Shown: one piece after another, positions 20,800 through 32,249 of the stretch
Numbering within the stretch: position 1 is the first letter of the stretch
Layout: each line of letters opens with the position of its first letter
Assembly: GCA_021846025.1 (NCBI GenBank)
Contig: JAJZDV010000002.1
Location: 1-57,650, forward strand
Reading direction: 5' to 3'
Source of the DNA: Pseudomonadota bacterium
GTDB lineage: Bacteria > Pseudomonadota > Gammaproteobacteria > Burkholderiales > Burkholderiaceae_C
Length of the DNA stretch: 57,650 nucleotides
The notes under the pieces: generated by a model
What the model was told of the DNA's origin: nothing
Database searches by the model: none
What the model saw: only the letters and a program-made list of their open reading frames with translations
Position numbers and translations under genes: made by a program

Positions 20800-21296
20800 G
20801 CTGCATCTCCCTTGGCCGCTTGACGACGCAAGTCGTCGATCAACAGGTCGATCTGCTCGTTGCCGAGAAAGCTGCACATGCGGCGGTCGTTCACCAGCGC
20901 CACGGGCGCGTCACCACAGGCACCGAGACATTCACTTTCCTGCAGCGTGAACACGCCGTCGGGCGTGGTTTCGCCCAGCGAGATGCCCAGCTTCTGGCTG
21001 ATGTAATGCAGAGCCTGCGCACCGCCACCGAGTTGGCAGGGCAGATTGGTGCAAACGTTGAGCTTGAAGCGCCCGACTGCACGGGTGTTGAACATGTTGT
21101 AGAAGGTCACGACCTCGTGCACGGCGATGGGCGGTATGCCGATGTAGTCGGCCACTTCGTGCTCGGACTCCGGCGAGATCCAGCCACGCTCGTGTTGCAC
21201 GATGGTCAGTGCCGCAATCACCGCGGACTGCCGCTGCTCGGCGGGGTACTTGGCCAGTTCGCGGTCGATGCGCCGGCGTGTGGTTTCAGACAGCAT
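20796..21296 (-). CDS. nuoE: NADH-quinone oxidoreductase subunit E
   Basis: Thioredoxin-like 2Fe-2S protein; start [18 protein letters not shown]. Confidence 0.96.
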   Translation of the reverse strand: MLSETTRRRIDRELAKYPAEQRQSAVIAALTIVQHERGWISPESEHEVADYIGIPPIAVHEVVTFYNMFNTRAVGRFKLNVCTNLPCQLGGGAQALHYISQKLGISLGETTPDGVFTLQESECLGACGDAPVALVNDRRMCSFLGNEQIDLLIDDLRRQAAKGDAA

Positions 21297-21300
21297 GGGT

Positions 21301-22554
21301 TTACCGATCAATTTCGCCGAACACAATATCCATCGTGCCGATGATGGCCACGGCATCTGCAATCATGTGGCCGCGGGACATTTCGTCCATCGCCGCCAGA
21401 TGCGGGAAACCTGGCGCGCGGATTTTCAGGCGGAAAGGCTTGTTGGCACCATCGGACACGACGTAAATGCCAAACTCGCCCTTGGGATGCTCCACCGCCG
21501 CGTACGACTGCCCTTCGGGCACATGAAAACCTTCGGAGAACAACTTGAAGTGGTGGATCAGCTCTTCCATGCTGGTCTTCATCTCGACCCGCGATGGCGG
21601 CGCAACCTTGTGGTTGGCGGTGATGACCGGCCCGGGATTGGCGCGCAGCCAGGCCACGCACTGCTGAATGATGCGGTTGGATTGCCGCATTTCCTCCATG
21701 CGCACCAGATAGCGGTCATAGCAGTCACCCTCCTGGCCGACCGGCACGTCGAACTCCATGCGGTCATAGACGTCGTAAGGCTGGTTCTTGCGCAAGTCCC
21801 AGACGATGCCGGAGCCTCTGAGCATCGGGCCACTGAATCCAAGCTGCAACGCGCGCTCGGGGCTGACAACACCGATGCCCACGGTGCGTTGTTTCCAGAT
21901 GCGGTTGTCGGTCAGCAGGGTTTCGTACTCGTCGACGTATTTGGGAAAGCGCTGTGTGAAGTCGTCGATGAAATCCAGCAGCGAGCCCTGACGGTTGCTG
22001 TTGAGGGCCTTGGTATCGCGCGGGCCGTGCACACTGGACTCGCGGTACTGGGGCACAACGTCGGGCAGGTCGCGGTAGACGCCTCCCGGCCGGAAATAGG
22101 CCGCATGCATGCGCGCACCCGATGCCGCCTCGTACATGTCGAACAGGTCTTCACGCTCGCGAAAGGCGTAGAGGAAGATGGTCATGGCGCCGCAATCCAG
22201 ACCGTGTGCGCCGAGCCACAGCAAGTGGTTCAACAGGCGCGTGATCTCCGCGAACATGACGCGGATGTACTGCGCGCGCACGGGCACGTCGACACCCAGC
22301 AATTTCTCGATCGCCAGGACATAGGCGTGCTCGTTGCACATCATCGAGACATAGTCGAGCCGGTCCATGTACGGCAGCGCCTGCATGTAGGTGCGCGTCT
22401 CGGCCAGTTTCTCGGTGGCGCGATGCAGCAGGCCGATATGTGGATCAGCGCGCTGGATGACTTCGCCGTCGAGTTCCAGCACCAGGCGCAGCACGCCGTG
22501 TGCTGCCGGGTGCTGCGGTCCGAAGTTGAGGGTGTAGTTCTTGATCTCGGCCAT
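21301..22554 (-). CDS. nuoD: NADH-quinone oxidoreductase subunit D
   Basis: NuoD sequence ([22 protein letters not shown]). Confidence 0.97.
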   Translation of the reverse strand: MAEIKNYTLNFGPQHPAAHGVLRLVLELDGEVIQRADPHIGLLHRATEKLAETRTYMQALPYMDRLDYVSMMCNEHAYVLAIEKLLGVDVPVRAQYIRVMFAEITRLLNHLLWLGAHGLDCGAMTIFLYAFREREDLFDMYEAASGARMHAAYFRPGGVYRDLPDVVPQYRESSVHGPRDTKALNSNRQGSLLDFIDDFTQRFPKYVDEYETLLTDNRIWKQRTVGIGVVSPERALQLGFSGPMLRGSGIVWDLRKNQPYDVYDRMEFDVPVGQEGDCYDRYLVRMEEMRQSNRIIQQCVAWLRANPGPVITANHKVAPPSRVEMKTSMEELIHHFKLFSEGFHVPEGQSYAAVEHPKGEFGIYVVSDGANKPFRLKIRAPGFPHLAAMDEMSRGHMIADAVAIIGTMDIVFGEIDR

Positions 22555-22570
22555 GGTCGTCCAGGATGGT

Positions 22571-23203
22571 TCAGGCCGTGGGGCTCGCGGGCTTGGAACC
22601 GACCGGCTTGAGTCCGCCGTAGCCGGCTTCGCGCACGATGCGCGGCACGATCTCGCGCGGCTCGATCGTCACGGGCTGGTAGATGACACGACGACGCTCG
22701 GGGTCGTAGCGCATCTCGACCGTGCCGCTGATGGGGAAGTCCTTGCGGAAGGGGTGGCCGATGAAACCGTAGTCGGTCAGCAAGCGCCGCAAGTCATTGT
22801 GGCCTTCGAACACGACACCGTAGAGGTCGAAGGCTTCGCGTTCGTACCAGTTGGCGCTGCTCCAGAGAGGATCGATCGAAGGCACGACCGGCATCTCGTC
22901 GTCGTCGGCCCACATCCGCACTCGGACACGCTGATTGAGGCTGACCGAAAGCAGGTGCAGCACGACGGCGAAGCGCTTGCCTTGCCAGGGTCCGTTGGCG
23001 TAGCCGTGGTAGTCGACGACACAAAGGTCGATGAGTTGCTCAAAGCGCAGCGACGCCTGATCGCGCAGGATGGAGCATGCGTCAAGGTAGGAAGCCGGCG
23101 GAACATCGATGGTGATTGCGTCCACAGCCCGCGCCATGGATGCGATGCGCTCGCCCAGTTGTTGCTGCAGATCGTGCTGGAGTTGTTCAAGTTTGCTGGG
23201 CAT
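22571..23203 (-). CDS. nuoC: NADH-quinone oxidoreductase subunit C
   Basis: NuoC sequence ([39 protein letters not shown]). Confidence 0.97.
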   Translation of the reverse strand: MPSKLEQLQHDLQQQLGERIASMARAVDAITIDVPPASYLDACSILRDQASLRFEQLIDLCVVDYHGYANGPWQGKRFAVVLHLLSVSLNQRVRVRMWADDDEMPVVPSIDPLWSSANWYEREAFDLYGVVFEGHNDLRRLLTDYGFIGHPFRKDFPISGTVEMRYDPERRRVIYQPVTIEPREIVPRIVREAGYGGLKPVGSKPASPTA

Positions 23204-23255
23204 CGGTGTGTGCAGGAATGACGCTGGATTCAGTTCTCAGCCGGGCGAGACGGGC

Positions 23256-23732
23256 TCAACGCGCGATCGTGTTGGTTCGACGAATCTTGTTTTGCAACTG
23301 GATGAGACCGTAGAGCAGCGCTTCGGCCGTGGGCGGGCAGCCCGGGACGTAAACATCGACCGGCACGATGCGGTCGCAACCGCGCACGACGGAATAGGAG
23401 TAGTGGTAATAACCTCCACCGTTGGCGCAGGAACCCATGGACAGCACCCATCGCGGTTCGGCCATCTGGTCGTACACCTTGCGCAGCGCCGGTGCCATTT
23501 TGTTGCACAACGTTCCGGCAACGATCATCAGATCGGACTGGCGCGGGCTGGGCCGGAAGACGATGCCGAAGCGGTCAAGGTCATAGCGCGCGGCGCCGGC
23601 GTGCATCATCTCGACCGCGCAACAGGCCAGACCGAAAGTCATGGGCCAGAGTGAACCGGTGCGTGTCCAGTTGATCAGCTTGTCCGCCGATGTGGTGATG
23701 AATCCTTCGTTCAGGACGCCTTCGATGCTCAT
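23256..23732 (-). CDS. nuoB: NADH-quinone oxidoreductase subunit B
   Basis: NuoB sequence ([49 protein letters not shown]). Confidence 0.97.
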   Translation of the reverse strand: MSIEGVLNEGFITTSADKLINWTRTGSLWPMTFGLACCAVEMMHAGAARYDLDRFGIVFRPSPRQSDLMIVAGTLCNKMAPALRKVYDQMAEPRWVLSMGSCANGGGYYHYSYSVVRGCDRIVPVDVYVPGCPPTAEALLYGLIQLQNKIRRTNTIAR

Positions 23733-23759
23733 GCTTGTTCCCCAAGGTGCAAACCGAGA

Positions 23760-24119
23760 TTACTCCCAGTCCAGCGCCCCCTTTTTCCATTCGTAGATAA
23801 AGCCCACCACAAGAATGGACAGAAAGATCATCATGGCCCAGAACCCCGTTGCCCCCACCTGCTTGAGCACCACGGCCCAGGGGAAAAGGAAGGCGATTTC
23901 CAGATCGAACAGAATGAACAGGATGGCTACGAGGTAATAACGCACATCGAATTTCATGCGCGCATCTTCAAACGCCTCGAAGCCGCATTCATAGGGCGCA
24001 TTCTTGGAACTGTCGGGACGGCTGGGACCGAGAAGACGACCCAAAGCCAGCGGCGCGATGCCCACGCCGGTACCGACCAGAATGAAGAGCAAAACCGGCA
24101 AATATTGCTCAAGAAACAT
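23760..24119 (-). CDS. nuoA: NADH-quinone oxidoreductase subunit A
   Basis: NuoA sequence ([39 protein letters not shown]). Confidence 0.97.
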   Translation of the reverse strand: MFLEQYLPVLLFILVGTGVGIAPLALGRLLGPSRPDSSKNAPYECGFEAFEDARMKFDVRYYLVAILFILFDLEIAFLFPWAVVLKQVGATGFWAMMIFLSILVVGFIYEWKKGALDWE

Positions 24120-24265
24120 CAGGCCTCCTCCTTGTGAATCCGTCGCTGCAAACCGGAAATCCGCCAGCTAGCACCCTGTTTGACACCGTCAGCCCCGAAC
24201 CCGTCGCCGCGCCGCTGAAGCGTAGGCGAGAGCCGTTGTTTATTGTTTGATGTACTGCAACATTT

Positions 24266-24350
24266 TGGTGCCGACGGCGAGACTCGAACTCGCACAGCTT
24301 TCGCCACTACCCCCTCAAGATAGCGTGTCTACCAATTTCACCACGTCGGC
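24266..24350 (-). tRNA. tRNA-Leu (anticodon GAG), CCA encoded
   Basis: Minus strand GCCGACGTGGTGAAATTGGTAGACACGCTATC-TTGAGGG-GGTAG...GTTCGAGTCTCGCCGTCGGCACCA: 7-bp acceptor GCCGACG/CGTCGGC, anticodon stem CTATC/GGTAG, T-loop GTTCGAGTC, variable arm. Confidence 0.96.
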
Positions 24351-24406
24351 AAAACTTCGATCAGTTTGCTGTGTTGCAAACCTTCATGGATGCAACCAAA
24401 CTCTGC

Positions 24407-24436
24407 ATTTTAGTCACCTTGCGAGCTTCCAAGCAA
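24407..24436 (-). promoter_or_regulatory. Candidate sigma70-type promoter for tRNA-Leu (and possibly nuo operon)
   Basis: Minus strand TTGCTT-18 nt-TAAAAT, ~57 nt upstream of the tRNA 5' end. Confidence 0.5.
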
Positions 24437-24532
24437 CGCACTGCCATGCCTGATTGCGCAACGACAAGTTTCACGAGCGGAGCAGATTGACAAGCCGCCG
24501 GACATGATGTTTTTGCGATGCAGCATGGGGAC

Positions 24533-24988
24533 TTACTTTGCGCCACTCGACTTCGGCGCGGGCGCTGCAACGGGCTGGACTGCCGGCTGAGCCTCTGAAG
24601 CGACCTGGGCTGCGGGACCTGCGCCAGGAATTTGAGCGATGCCGGCGGGCACGGACGATGCCGTCGGCTTGGCCGCAGCGCTGGCCGCCTGTGTCGTCAC
24701 AGGGTTCTCGGTACCGGCCAGTTTGCTCATCAAGCCGCCGCCCTCACCTGGCTGATTGCCAAAATAGGCCAGCGCCAGCGTACAAACAAAAAAAAGTGTG
24801 GCCGCGGCCGCCGTGCTGCGGCTGAGAAAATTGGCAGAGCCGGTGGCACCGAACAGGCTTCCGGATGAGCCGGAACCGAACGATGCCCCCATATCGGCAC
24901 CCTTGCCATGCTGCATGAGAATCAAGCCGACCATGGCGAGCGCGGACAGGATTTGAATGACGAGGATGAGGGTCAGAGCGATATGCAT
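24533..24988 (-). CDS. secG: Preprotein translocase subunit SecG
   Basis: SecG sequence (ILMQHGKGADMGASFGSGSSGSLFGATGSANFLSR). Confidence 0.96.
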   Translation of the reverse strand: MHIALTLILVIQILSALAMVGLILMQHGKGADMGASFGSGSSGSLFGATGSANFLSRSTAAAATLFFVCTLALAYFGNQPGEGGGLMSKLAGTENPVTTQAASAAAKPTASSVPAGIAQIPGAGPAAQVASEAQPAVQPVAAPAPKSSGAK

Positions 24989-25018
24989 GATTGAATCGGA
25001 TGGGATCGGGTTGCGGCT

Positions 25019-25768
25019 TCAGGCAGAAAACCTGGCTGCATCAACAACGGCGAGGAAATCGGCAGCTTTCAGCGAAGCCCCGCCAATCAGCCCGCCATCG
25101 ATATCCGGCTGGGCAAAAAGTTCGGCAGCGTTGTCGGGTTTGACACTGCCACCGTAGAGCAGGCGGATGCCAACCGCATTGGAATGATGGCGAATGGCAC
25201 GCTGGCGTATGAAGGCATGCACCTGCTGCGCCTGCATCGGGCTTGCGGTGCGCCCCGTGCCGATGGCCCAGACAGGTTCGTAGGCCAGGACGATCTGGTG
25301 GATGCGTTGGCCCAACAGCATGAATACCGCGTCGAGCTGCGTCCCGACAACGGCCTCGGTTTGGCCATGCTCGCGCTGTTCCAGGGTTTCGCCAACGCAG
25401 ACAATGGGCGTCATGCCGGCGTCCAGAGCGCGCTGCGCCTTGATGGCCACCGTGCTGTCGTCCTCGCAGAAGCTGGCGCGACGCTCGGAATGCCCAACGA
25501 TGACGTGGCCACAAGCGAAATCGCGCAGCATGTTCGCCGACACTTCCCCGGTGTACGGGCCTTGTTCATGCGCGGAACAGTCCTGGGCACCGAGATTGAT
25601 GGCCGTTCCGGCCAGCAATCCCTGCGCCTGCGCCAGGTAAGGGCCGGGGACGCACACGACCACGTCGCAAACAGGCGCGGGAGCGGCAACCAAAGCATCC
25701 AGCAGAACCTTGTTGGCGGCCAGCGAGCCGTGCATTTTCCAGTTGCCAGCAACCATCTTGCGACGCAT
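25019..25768 (-). CDS. tpiA: Triose-phosphate isomerase
   Basis: [37 protein letters not shown]; start chosen at MRRKM (upstream start at 25810 possible). Confidence 0.96.
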   Translation of the reverse strand: MRRKMVAGNWKMHGSLAANKVLLDALVAAPAPVCDVVVCVPGPYLAQAQGLLAGTAINLGAQDCSAHEQGPYTGEVSANMLRDFACGHVIVGHSERRASFCEDDSTVAIKAQRALDAGMTPIVCVGETLEQREHGQTEAVVGTQLDAVFMLLGQRIHQIVLAYEPVWAIGTGRTASPMQAQQVHAFIRQRAIRHHSNAVGIRLLYGGSVKPDNAAELFAQPDIDGGLIGGASLKAADFLAVVDAARFSA

Positions 25769-25800
25769 CTTGTGGGGCCCCGTCGGTGAATGCTCTTGAA

Positions 25801-26790
25801 TCAGGGCCACGACAGCACGATCTTGCCAATGTGCTGACCGGCTTCCATCAGCGCGTGCGCCTGGGCCACCTGCTCGGCCGGCAACACGGCATGCACATGC
25901 GGCCGAACCCGGCCGGCTTCAATCTGAGGCCAGACCTTCTCACGCAAGGCCAGCGCCACGCCCGACTTGAAGGCCACGCTTCGGGCCCGCAAGGTTGAGC
26001 CCGTGATGGTCAGGCGGCGACGCATCAGCAGCGCGGCATCGAACCCTGCCGCAGTGCCGCCTTGCACTGCGATGATGACCAGGCGGCCGTCTTCTGCCAT
26101 GCAACCGAGTTCGCGTGCCACGTAGTCACCGGCAACCATGTCGAGCAGCACATCGACGCCTCGTCCCTTGGTGTGCTCCTGCACCTGCTCGGCAAAATCC
26201 TGCGTGCGGTAATTGATGGCGCGCACCGCACCGAGATCCAGACAAGCCTGGCATTTCACGTCCGAGCCGGCAGTCGCCCATACGGTGGCGCCGAATGCAT
26301 GCGCCAGTTGAATGGCCGTGGTGCCGATACCGCTCGTGCCACCCTGAACCATCAGCAACTCGCCGGCCTTGAGTGCGCCACGCTCGAACACGTTGTGCCA
26401 GACCGTGAAATAGGTCTCGGGCAGCGCGGCGGCCTCGGCGTCGCTCAGTATCTCCGGCACGGGAAGACACTGGCCCACTGGAGCTACGCAATACTCGGCA
26501 TAGCCGCCGCCCGTCAGCAAGGCGCAAACCCGCTGGCCGGTGCGCAGTGTGGACCCTTGCAGATCACCGCCGAGCACTTCGCCGCAAACCTCGAGACCTG
26601 GAATGTCGGAGGCGCCAGGCGGCGGCGGGTACAGGCCTTTGCGCTGCAATACATCCGGCCGGTTGATGCCGAATGCACGGACCCGCAGCAGCACCTCCCC
26701 AGGCCCGGGTTCGGGTCGTTCGCGACTCACCCAGCGAAGGGCCTCCGGCGGGCCGGGTCGACTGATCTCGGCAACGAGCATGGATGTCAT
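25801..26790 (-). CDS. NAD(P)H-quinone oxidoreductase (PIG3/MDR family)
   Basis: MDR superfamily; [21 protein letters not shown]. Confidence 0.9.
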   Translation of the reverse strand: MTSMLVAEISRPGPPEALRWVSRERPEPGPGEVLLRVRAFGINRPDVLQRKGLYPPPPGASDIPGLEVCGEVLGGDLQGSTLRTGQRVCALLTGGGYAEYCVAPVGQCLPVPEILSDAEAAALPETYFTVWHNVFERGALKAGELLMVQGGTSGIGTTAIQLAHAFGATVWATAGSDVKCQACLDLGAVRAINYRTQDFAEQVQEHTKGRGVDVLLDMVAGDYVARELGCMAEDGRLVIIAVQGGTAAGFDAALLMRRRLTITGSTLRARSVAFKSGVALALREKVWPQIEAGRVRPHVHAVLPAEQVAQAHALMEAGQHIGKIVLSWP

Positions 26791-26841
26791 GGCAGTTCCG
26801 TGCAATGGGACGTCGTGTGGCGCTTGGCTAGGTCGGCTCGA

Positions 26842-28977
26842 TCAGGACTGCTGCGGCTCAACCGGTGAAGCCTGTTGGGCGGCAGTTTCATCCGGGCCGA
26901 GAAGCGCCTTGATGGACAGGCGGAAGCGACCCTTGTCATCGGTTTCGATAACTTTTACACGCACCTTCTGGCCTTCCTGGATATGGTCGGAAACTTTGTT
27001 GATGCGCTCGTTGGCGATTTGCGAGATATGCAGCAGGCCATCCTTGCCCGGCAACACGTTGACCAACGCGCCGAAGTCCAGCAGTTTGACCACCGTGCCG
27101 TCATAGATCTGCCCGATCTCGACCTCGGCGGTGAGTTCGCCAATGCGGCGCATGGCGTCCTTGGCACGATCGGCGTCGGTTGCGGCCACCGTGATGGTGC
27201 CGTCCTCGGCGATATTGATCTGCGTGCCTGTTTCCTCGGTCAAAGCGCGGATGATGGCACCGCCCTTGCCAATGACGTCGCGAATGCGCTCGGGGTTGAT
27301 CTTCATGGTGTAGAGGCGTGGGGCGAACTGCGAGACCTCGGTGCGCGCCCCACCCACGGCTTGCTGCATCAGCCCCAGAATGTGCATGCGTCCTTCGCGC
27401 GCCTGCGCCAGCGCCACCTGCATGATCTCGCGGGTGATGCCCTGGATCTTGATGTCCATCTGCAGCGCCGTGATTCCCATGGCGGAACCTGCAACCTTGA
27501 AATCCATGTCCCCCAGATGATCCTCATCGCCGAGGATATCGGTGAGCACTGCAAAACGGTTGCCGTCCTTGATCAGGCCCATGGCGATGCCAGCAACATG
27601 CGCCTTCAACGGCACACCCGCGTCCAGCAGGCTCAGACAACCGCCGCAAACCGAAGCCATGGACGATGAACCGTTGGACTCGGTGACTTCCGACACCAGG
27701 CGCGTGGTGTAAGCGAAATCCTCCTTCTTCGGCAGCACGGCGAGCAGTGCGCGCTTGGCCAATCGGCCGTGGCCGATTTCACGACGCTTGGGCGAACCCA
27801 TGCGGCCGGTCTCGCCAGTGGCGAACGGAGGCATGTTGTAGTGCAACAGAAAACGGTCGCGATACTCACCGCCCAAGGCATCGATGATTTGTGAATCCTG
27901 ATCGGTGCCAAGCGTGGTCACCACCAGCGCCTGGGTTTCGCCACGGGTGAACAAGGCGCTGCCATGGGTGCGCGGCAGCACGCCGGTCCGGATCTCGATC
28001 GGGCGCACGGTGCGCGTGTCGCGACCATCGATGCGAGGGTCGCCGCTCAGAATCTGGCCTCGCACGATGCGCGCCTCCATGTCGAACATGATGGACTCGA
28101 CCTTGGTACTGTCGACCGTCGTACCGTCCTGACCCAGCGCTGCCTGCGCTTGGGCGTAGACCTGGCGCAACGCATCGGTACGTGCCTGCTTCTGGGTGAT
28201 TTTGTATGCAGCGCGGAAACCTTCGCCAGCAAGCGTCTCGATCCGGCTGATGAGGGCCTCGTCGCGCGCCTCGGGCTTCCAGTCCCAGGCCGGCTTGCCG
28301 CCTTCGCGCACCAGATCATGGATTGCATCGATCGCCGTCTGCATCTGCTTGTGGCCATACATCACGGCCTCGAGCATGACGTCTTCGGACAACTGGTCGG
28401 CTTCGGACTCCACCATCAACACGGCCGACTCGGTCCCGGCGACCACCAAGTCCAGCCGGGAATCGGCCAGTCGGGCCCTGCTCGGGTTCAACACATACTC
28501 GCCGTTGATGAAACCCACGCGAGCCGCGCCCACCGGGCCGTCGAACGGGATGCCCGAGATCGACAGCGCCGCACTGGCGGCGATCATGGCGGGAATGTCG
28601 GCATCGACGTCCGGGTTCAGCGACATCACATGAATGACGACCTGCACTTCGTTGTAGAACCCTTCTGGAAACAAGGGCCGAATCGGTCGGTCGATCAGGC
28701 GCGAGGTCAAGGTTTCGCCTTCGCTGAGTCGGCCTTCACGCTTGAAAAAGCCGCCAGGAATTTTGCCCGCGGCGTAGGTTTTTTCGATGTAGTCGACGGT
28801 GAGCGGAAAGAAATCCTGACCCGCCTTGGCATGCTTGGCAGCCACCACCGTGGCGAGAACCACGGTATCGTCCATATTGAGCAACACGGCTCCGGAAGCT
28901 TGGCGCGCAATTTCGCCCGTCTCCATGGTGACGGTGTGTTGGCCCCATTGAAAAGTCTTAGTGATTTTGTTGAACAT
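26842..28977 (-). CDS. pnp: Polyribonucleotide nucleotidyltransferase (PNPase)
   Basis: Two RNase PH domains, KH ([18 protein letters not shown]) and S1 domains; start [13 protein letters not shown]. Confidence 0.97.
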   Translation of the reverse strand: MFNKITKTFQWGQHTVTMETGEIARQASGAVLLNMDDTVVLATVVAAKHAKAGQDFFPLTVDYIEKTYAAGKIPGGFFKREGRLSEGETLTSRLIDRPIRPLFPEGFYNEVQVVIHVMSLNPDVDADIPAMIAASAALSISGIPFDGPVGAARVGFINGEYVLNPSRARLADSRLDLVVAGTESAVLMVESEADQLSEDVMLEAVMYGHKQMQTAIDAIHDLVREGGKPAWDWKPEARDEALISRIETLAGEGFRAAYKITQKQARTDALRQVYAQAQAALGQDGTTVDSTKVESIMFDMEARIVRGQILSGDPRIDGRDTRTVRPIEIRTGVLPRTHGSALFTRGETQALVVTTLGTDQDSQIIDALGGEYRDRFLLHYNMPPFATGETGRMGSPKRREIGHGRLAKRALLAVLPKKEDFAYTTRLVSEVTESNGSSSMASVCGGCLSLLDAGVPLKAHVAGIAMGLIKDGNRFAVLTDILGDEDHLGDMDFKVAGSAMGITALQMDIKIQGITREIMQVALAQAREGRMHILGLMQQAVGGARTEVSQFAPRLYTMKINPERIRDVIGKGGAIIRALTEETGTQINIAEDGTITVAATDADRAKDAMRRIGELTAEVEIGQIYDGTVVKLLDFGALVNVLPGKDGLLHISQIANERINKVSDHIQEGQKVRVKVIETDDKGRFRLSIKALLGPDETAAQQASPVEPQQS

Positions 28978-29032
28978 CGTGAACTCCGGTTCATGGGCGC
29001 GGGACAACCCCGACACCCCCTATCAGTTCCTA

Positions 29033-29049
29033 GGCCACGGACCGCGGCC
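29033..29049 (-). other. Small stem-loop in the pnp leader
   Basis: Minus-strand RNA GGCCGC-GGUCC-GUGGCC (6 bp, one G.U), ~55 nt upstream of pnp start. Confidence 0.4.
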
Positions 29050-29167
29050 CAACTCGGCGGGAAGCACAATGCCATTCCAGCGCTACTCTGAAAACTGGAA
29101 AGCCACCATGCAATGGCACAGCAGCACTTCCCTCGTCAACGGACCGCATGCACCGCCCGACCCGCAC

Positions 29168-29208
29168 AACAAAACAAAGCGCCTGCGTCGAAGCTTCAAC
29201 ACAGGCGC
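29168..29208 (-). terminator. Rho-independent terminator downstream of rpsO
   Basis: Minus strand GCGCCTGTGTTGAAGCTTCGACGCAGGCGC followed by TTTGTTTTGTT; near-perfect 30-nt inverted repeat just after rpsO stop. Confidence 0.88.
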
Positions 29209-29228
29209 CTTGATCGCTCCACAACCTC

Positions 29229-29498
29229 TTACTTGCGCAGGCTCAGCTTGCTGATGAGCGACTTGTAACGCTCGGCATCCTTGGACTTGAGATAGTCCAA
29301 GAGCTTGCGCCGACGGCTCACCATGCGCAACAGGCCGCGGCGACCGTGATGGTCTTTGGCGTGGATCTTGAAATGCCCGGTCAGTTCATTGATGCGGGCG
29401 GTCAGCAACGCGACCTGGACTTCCGGGGACCCGGTGTCCTTGGCAGCACGCGCGTTGTCGGCAACGATTTGTGCCGTATTGCTCTTGTCGAGACTCAT
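29229..29498 (-). CDS. rpsO: 30S ribosomal protein S15
   Basis: 89 aa S15 sequence; start [28 protein letters not shown]. Confidence 0.97.
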   Translation of the reverse strand: MSLDKSNTAQIVADNARAAKDTGSPEVQVALLTARINELTGHFKIHAKDHHGRRGLLRMVSRRRKLLDYLKSKDAERYKSLISKLSLRK

Positions 29499-29592
29499 CT
29501 TGAAAGTTTCCTGGAGAGAACTGGCGAACGCAGAAGAAACCGTTCCGCGCCGTGAAAAACCCATGATTCTACTGGATTGCCCGACGTGAGCG

Positions 29593-29620
29593 CCGGGTGC
29601 CGGGCACGCCCGGCACCCGG
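29593..29620. repeat. Perfect 13-bp inverted repeat (GC-rich palindrome) in divergent promoter region
   Basis: CCGGGTGCCGGGC-AC-GCCCGGCACCCGG. Confidence 0.9.
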
Positions 29621-29819
29621 TCACTGGCGAAAGGCCGAAACCGGGGCCCGCCGAATCGGCTGCAGCGCCCCGAAACCGCACGCGGCAGCAGACATCGGTC
29701 GATTTTCGTGAACAACTTCACACGCTGTGGGCATTTCACGTGCTGACTGGCGGGACACAACCCGCCGCAGTCCAATTGCAGGTACATTGCGCCGATTTGT
29801 CTCGCATCGAGCCCCCGGC

Positions 29820-30587
29820 ATGCGCCTTCAACTGCTATCCGACCTTCACCTGGAAACCGAAACCTTTACTCCGCAACCGGCTCCGGGGGCGGACCTTCTG
29901 GTGCTGGCTGGTGACATCGATGCTGGCCACGATGGGCTGGAGCTTTTCGCCCGTTGGCCCGTGCCCGTGATGTTCGTCGCCGGCAATCACGAATTCGATC
30001 ACAAGGATTTCGATGCCACCCTGCAATCCTTGCGTGACCGCTGCGAGCGTCTGGGCTTCATCATGCTGGAGCGTGAAAGCACCATTCTGCAATTCGGGAA
30101 GCAGCGCGTGCGCTTTCTGGGGACCACGCTCTGGAACGACTTTGACCTGTTCGGCGCGTCGGAACGTTCACGCTGCATGCGCGCCGCACGCTACTTCATC
30201 GAAGAGGTGCAGCGCTCCACCCGTTACGGCCTGCCGATGAATGCCGAGTCCTTGCGCCAGGAAGGTCTGTGCAACAAGGCATGGTTGAGCGATCAACTCC
30301 AAGCCCCGACCAGCGTCCGAGGACAATACGACAAAACCGTGGTCATCACCCATTTCGCGCCGAGTTTGCGCAGCACCGATCTGCGCTACCCCGTGAATGG
30401 CGCAACGGCCAGTTTCTGCAATGCCTACGACGACCTGATCGAGCGCAGCCACCTGTGGATCCACGGTCACCTGCACTGTCGCCACGACTATGCGGTGGGC
30501 ATGTCTCGGGTGGTCTGTAATTCACGCGGGCACGCGAGCAGTGGCGAAGACTACGACTTCCAGCCTCAGGGTGTCTGGGAAGTTTGA
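29820..30587 (+). CDS. Calcineurin-like metallophosphoesterase
   Basis: MRLQLLSDLHLETE; LAGDIDAG; FVAGNHEFD; WIHGHLH. Confidence 0.92.
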   Translation: MRLQLLSDLHLETETFTPQPAPGADLLVLAGDIDAGHDGLELFARWPVPVMFVAGNHEFDHKDFDATLQSLRDRCERLGFIMLERESTILQFGKQRVRFLGTTLWNDFDLFGASERSRCMRAARYFIEEVQRSTRYGLPMNAESLRQEGLCNKAWLSDQLQAPTSVRGQYDKTVVITHFAPSLRSTDLRYPVNGATASFCNAYDDLIERSHLWIHGHLHCRHDYAVGMSRVVCNSRGHASSGEDYDFQPQGVWEV

Positions 30588-30649
30588 GGCCTGACGTTCG
30601 CCGGGTCGACGCATAGCCGAATGCCGCGTTCGGCAGGTCACGGGGGCAA

Positions 30650-31720
30650 TCAAGCAACGTCTGACGCTGCCGCTCCAGCGAGTTCAGCCAAATCCCAGCG
30701 CGGACGGATGTCGAAGGCGTAGCTGTGACTGGCCCTGCCGAGTCCAGCCTGCAAGCGCCTGCAAGCAGCATAGGCAATCATCGGTCCGTTGTCCGTGCAC
30801 CACTGCAAGTCTGGATAGCAGACGCGCACACCGATTTGCTGGCCGACGGCATCGAGCTTTTCGCGCAACCTGCTGTTTGCTCCGACACCACCCGCCACGA
30901 CCAGAGTTGCGCGCCCGGTTTGACGCAAGGCCCGCACCGATTTGCTGCACAGCACATCGGTGATGGCCTCCTGGGTGGATGCAGCCAAGTCGGCACGGCT
31001 TTGCTCGCAGATGTTCGTTCCCAAATGCTTCACCCGGGTCAAGACGGCAGTTTTCAGACCGGCAAACGAAAAATCGAGATCCCTGCTGTGCAATTTGGGC
31101 CTGGGAAAGTCGAACGCTTCGGGGTTGCCGAAAGCCGCTAGCCGAGCGAGTGCTGGTCCGCCCGGATACCCAAGGCCGAGCAGTTTCGCCGACTTGTCGA
31201 AAGCCTCGCCAGCGGCGTCATCCACCGTCTCGCCAAGCAGTTGGTAATGGCCGAGATCGGCCACGTCCAGCAACATCGTGTGCCCTCCTGAGACCAGCAA
31301 GGCAACGAAAGGAAAATCCAGCGTCGGGTCGGACATCAGGGGTGACAACAAATGCCCCTCCAAGTGATGCACCCCCAGGAGCGGCTTGTCTGCGGCCATC
31401 GCCAGTGCCGTCGCCAGACCTGCCCCGACCAGCAAGGCGCCGGCCAAGCCAGGGCCTCGCGTGTAGGCAATCGCGTCCACCTCAGCGAGGGAACAATCCG
31501 CATCGCGCAGGGTCTGCTGCACCAAAGGCAGTGCTCGTGCGATATGGTCGCGGGAAGCCAGTTCGGGCACCACGCCGCCGTAGGCCTGGTGCATCGCCAC
31601 TTGCGAATGCAAGGCATGCGCCAGCAAACCTTCACGGCTGTCGTAGACGGCAATGCCGGTTTCATCGCATGACGTTTCCAGGCCGAGAACGCGAAAGGGT
31701 TCGGATGCGAATTTGGTCAC
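30650..31720 (-). CDS. tsaD: tRNA N6-threonylcarbamoyladenosine transferase TsaD (GTG start)
   Basis: [36 protein letters not shown]. Confidence 0.96.
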   Translation of the reverse strand: MTKFASEPFRVLGLETSCDETGIAVYDSREGLLAHALHSQVAMHQAYGGVVPELASRDHIARALPLVQQTLRDADCSLAEVDAIAYTRGPGLAGALLVGAGLATALAMAADKPLLGVHHLEGHLLSPLMSDPTLDFPFVALLVSGGHTMLLDVADLGHYQLLGETVDDAAGEAFDKSAKLLGLGYPGGPALARLAAFGNPEAFDFPRPKLHSRDLDFSFAGLKTAVLTRVKHLGTNICEQSRADLAASTQEAITDVLCSKSVRALRQTGRATLVVAGGVGANSRLREKLDAVGQQIGVRVCYPDLQWCTDNGPMIAYAACRRLQAGLGRASHSYAFDIRPRWDLAELAGAAASDVA

Positions 31721-31890
31721 GGCTTCGCCTCTGGCGGATACATTGACTCACCCATGTCGTTGGTAGGGCTCAAGGCGGTGTGGTGTGGCGGACACATTGT
31801 CGGTCGATTTTCAACGTCCAGCGCCGGACCGTACCCGCATGGAGGAGGCTCATGCCTGACACTTCGTCTGAACCGTTATACTTTACAAGT

Positions 31891-31920
31891 TTGTTTCGTC
31901 CAATCCAGCCGGGTTATGCT
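31891..31920 (+). promoter_or_regulatory. Candidate rpsU promoter
   Basis: TTGTTT-18 nt-TATGCT, ~30 nt upstream of rpsU start. Confidence 0.45.
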
Positions 31921-31949
31921 CGAGCTTTGCTGAAAGGTAGTTGTTTGCA

Positions 31950-32162
31950 ATGACCACGATTCGCATCAAAGAAAATGAACCCTTCGATGTTGCACTGCGC
32001 CGATTCAAGCGCACGATTGAAAAACTCGGCTTGTTGACCGATCTGCGCGCTCGCCAGTTCTACGAAAAACCGACCGCCGAGCGCAAGCGCAAGAAAGCAG
32101 CCGCCGTGAAGCGCCACTACAAGCGCATTCGCAGTCACATGCTGCCCAAACGCCTGTACTGA
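31950..32162 (+). CDS. rpsU: 30S ribosomal protein S21
   Basis: [68 protein letters not shown] upstream. Confidence 0.96.
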   Translation: MTTIRIKENEPFDVALRRFKRTIEKLGLLTDLRARQFYEKPTAERKRKKAAAVKRHYKRIRSHMLPKRLY

Positions 32163-32249
32163 ACTCTGGGCTGCCCGCAGCCTGGCCTGCCGGGCTCAGA
32201 CCTTGGTTCTGGGTTTCGTGTTTTTCCGGTGCTGATGGATCCGAATGCT

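Noticed and set aside
24247-24453. 68-aa plus-strand ORF across the tRNA-Leu locus
   Set aside because: Overlaps a well-formed tRNA gene on the opposite strand
29695-31812. Identical 13-mer TCGGTCGATTTTC in two intergenic regions (29695-29707 and 31800-31812) near ribosomal protein genes
   Set aside because: A rough estimate (n^2/2 divided by 4^13) predicts ~25 identical 13-mer pairs by chance in a window this size, and orientation relative to rpsO and rpsU differs
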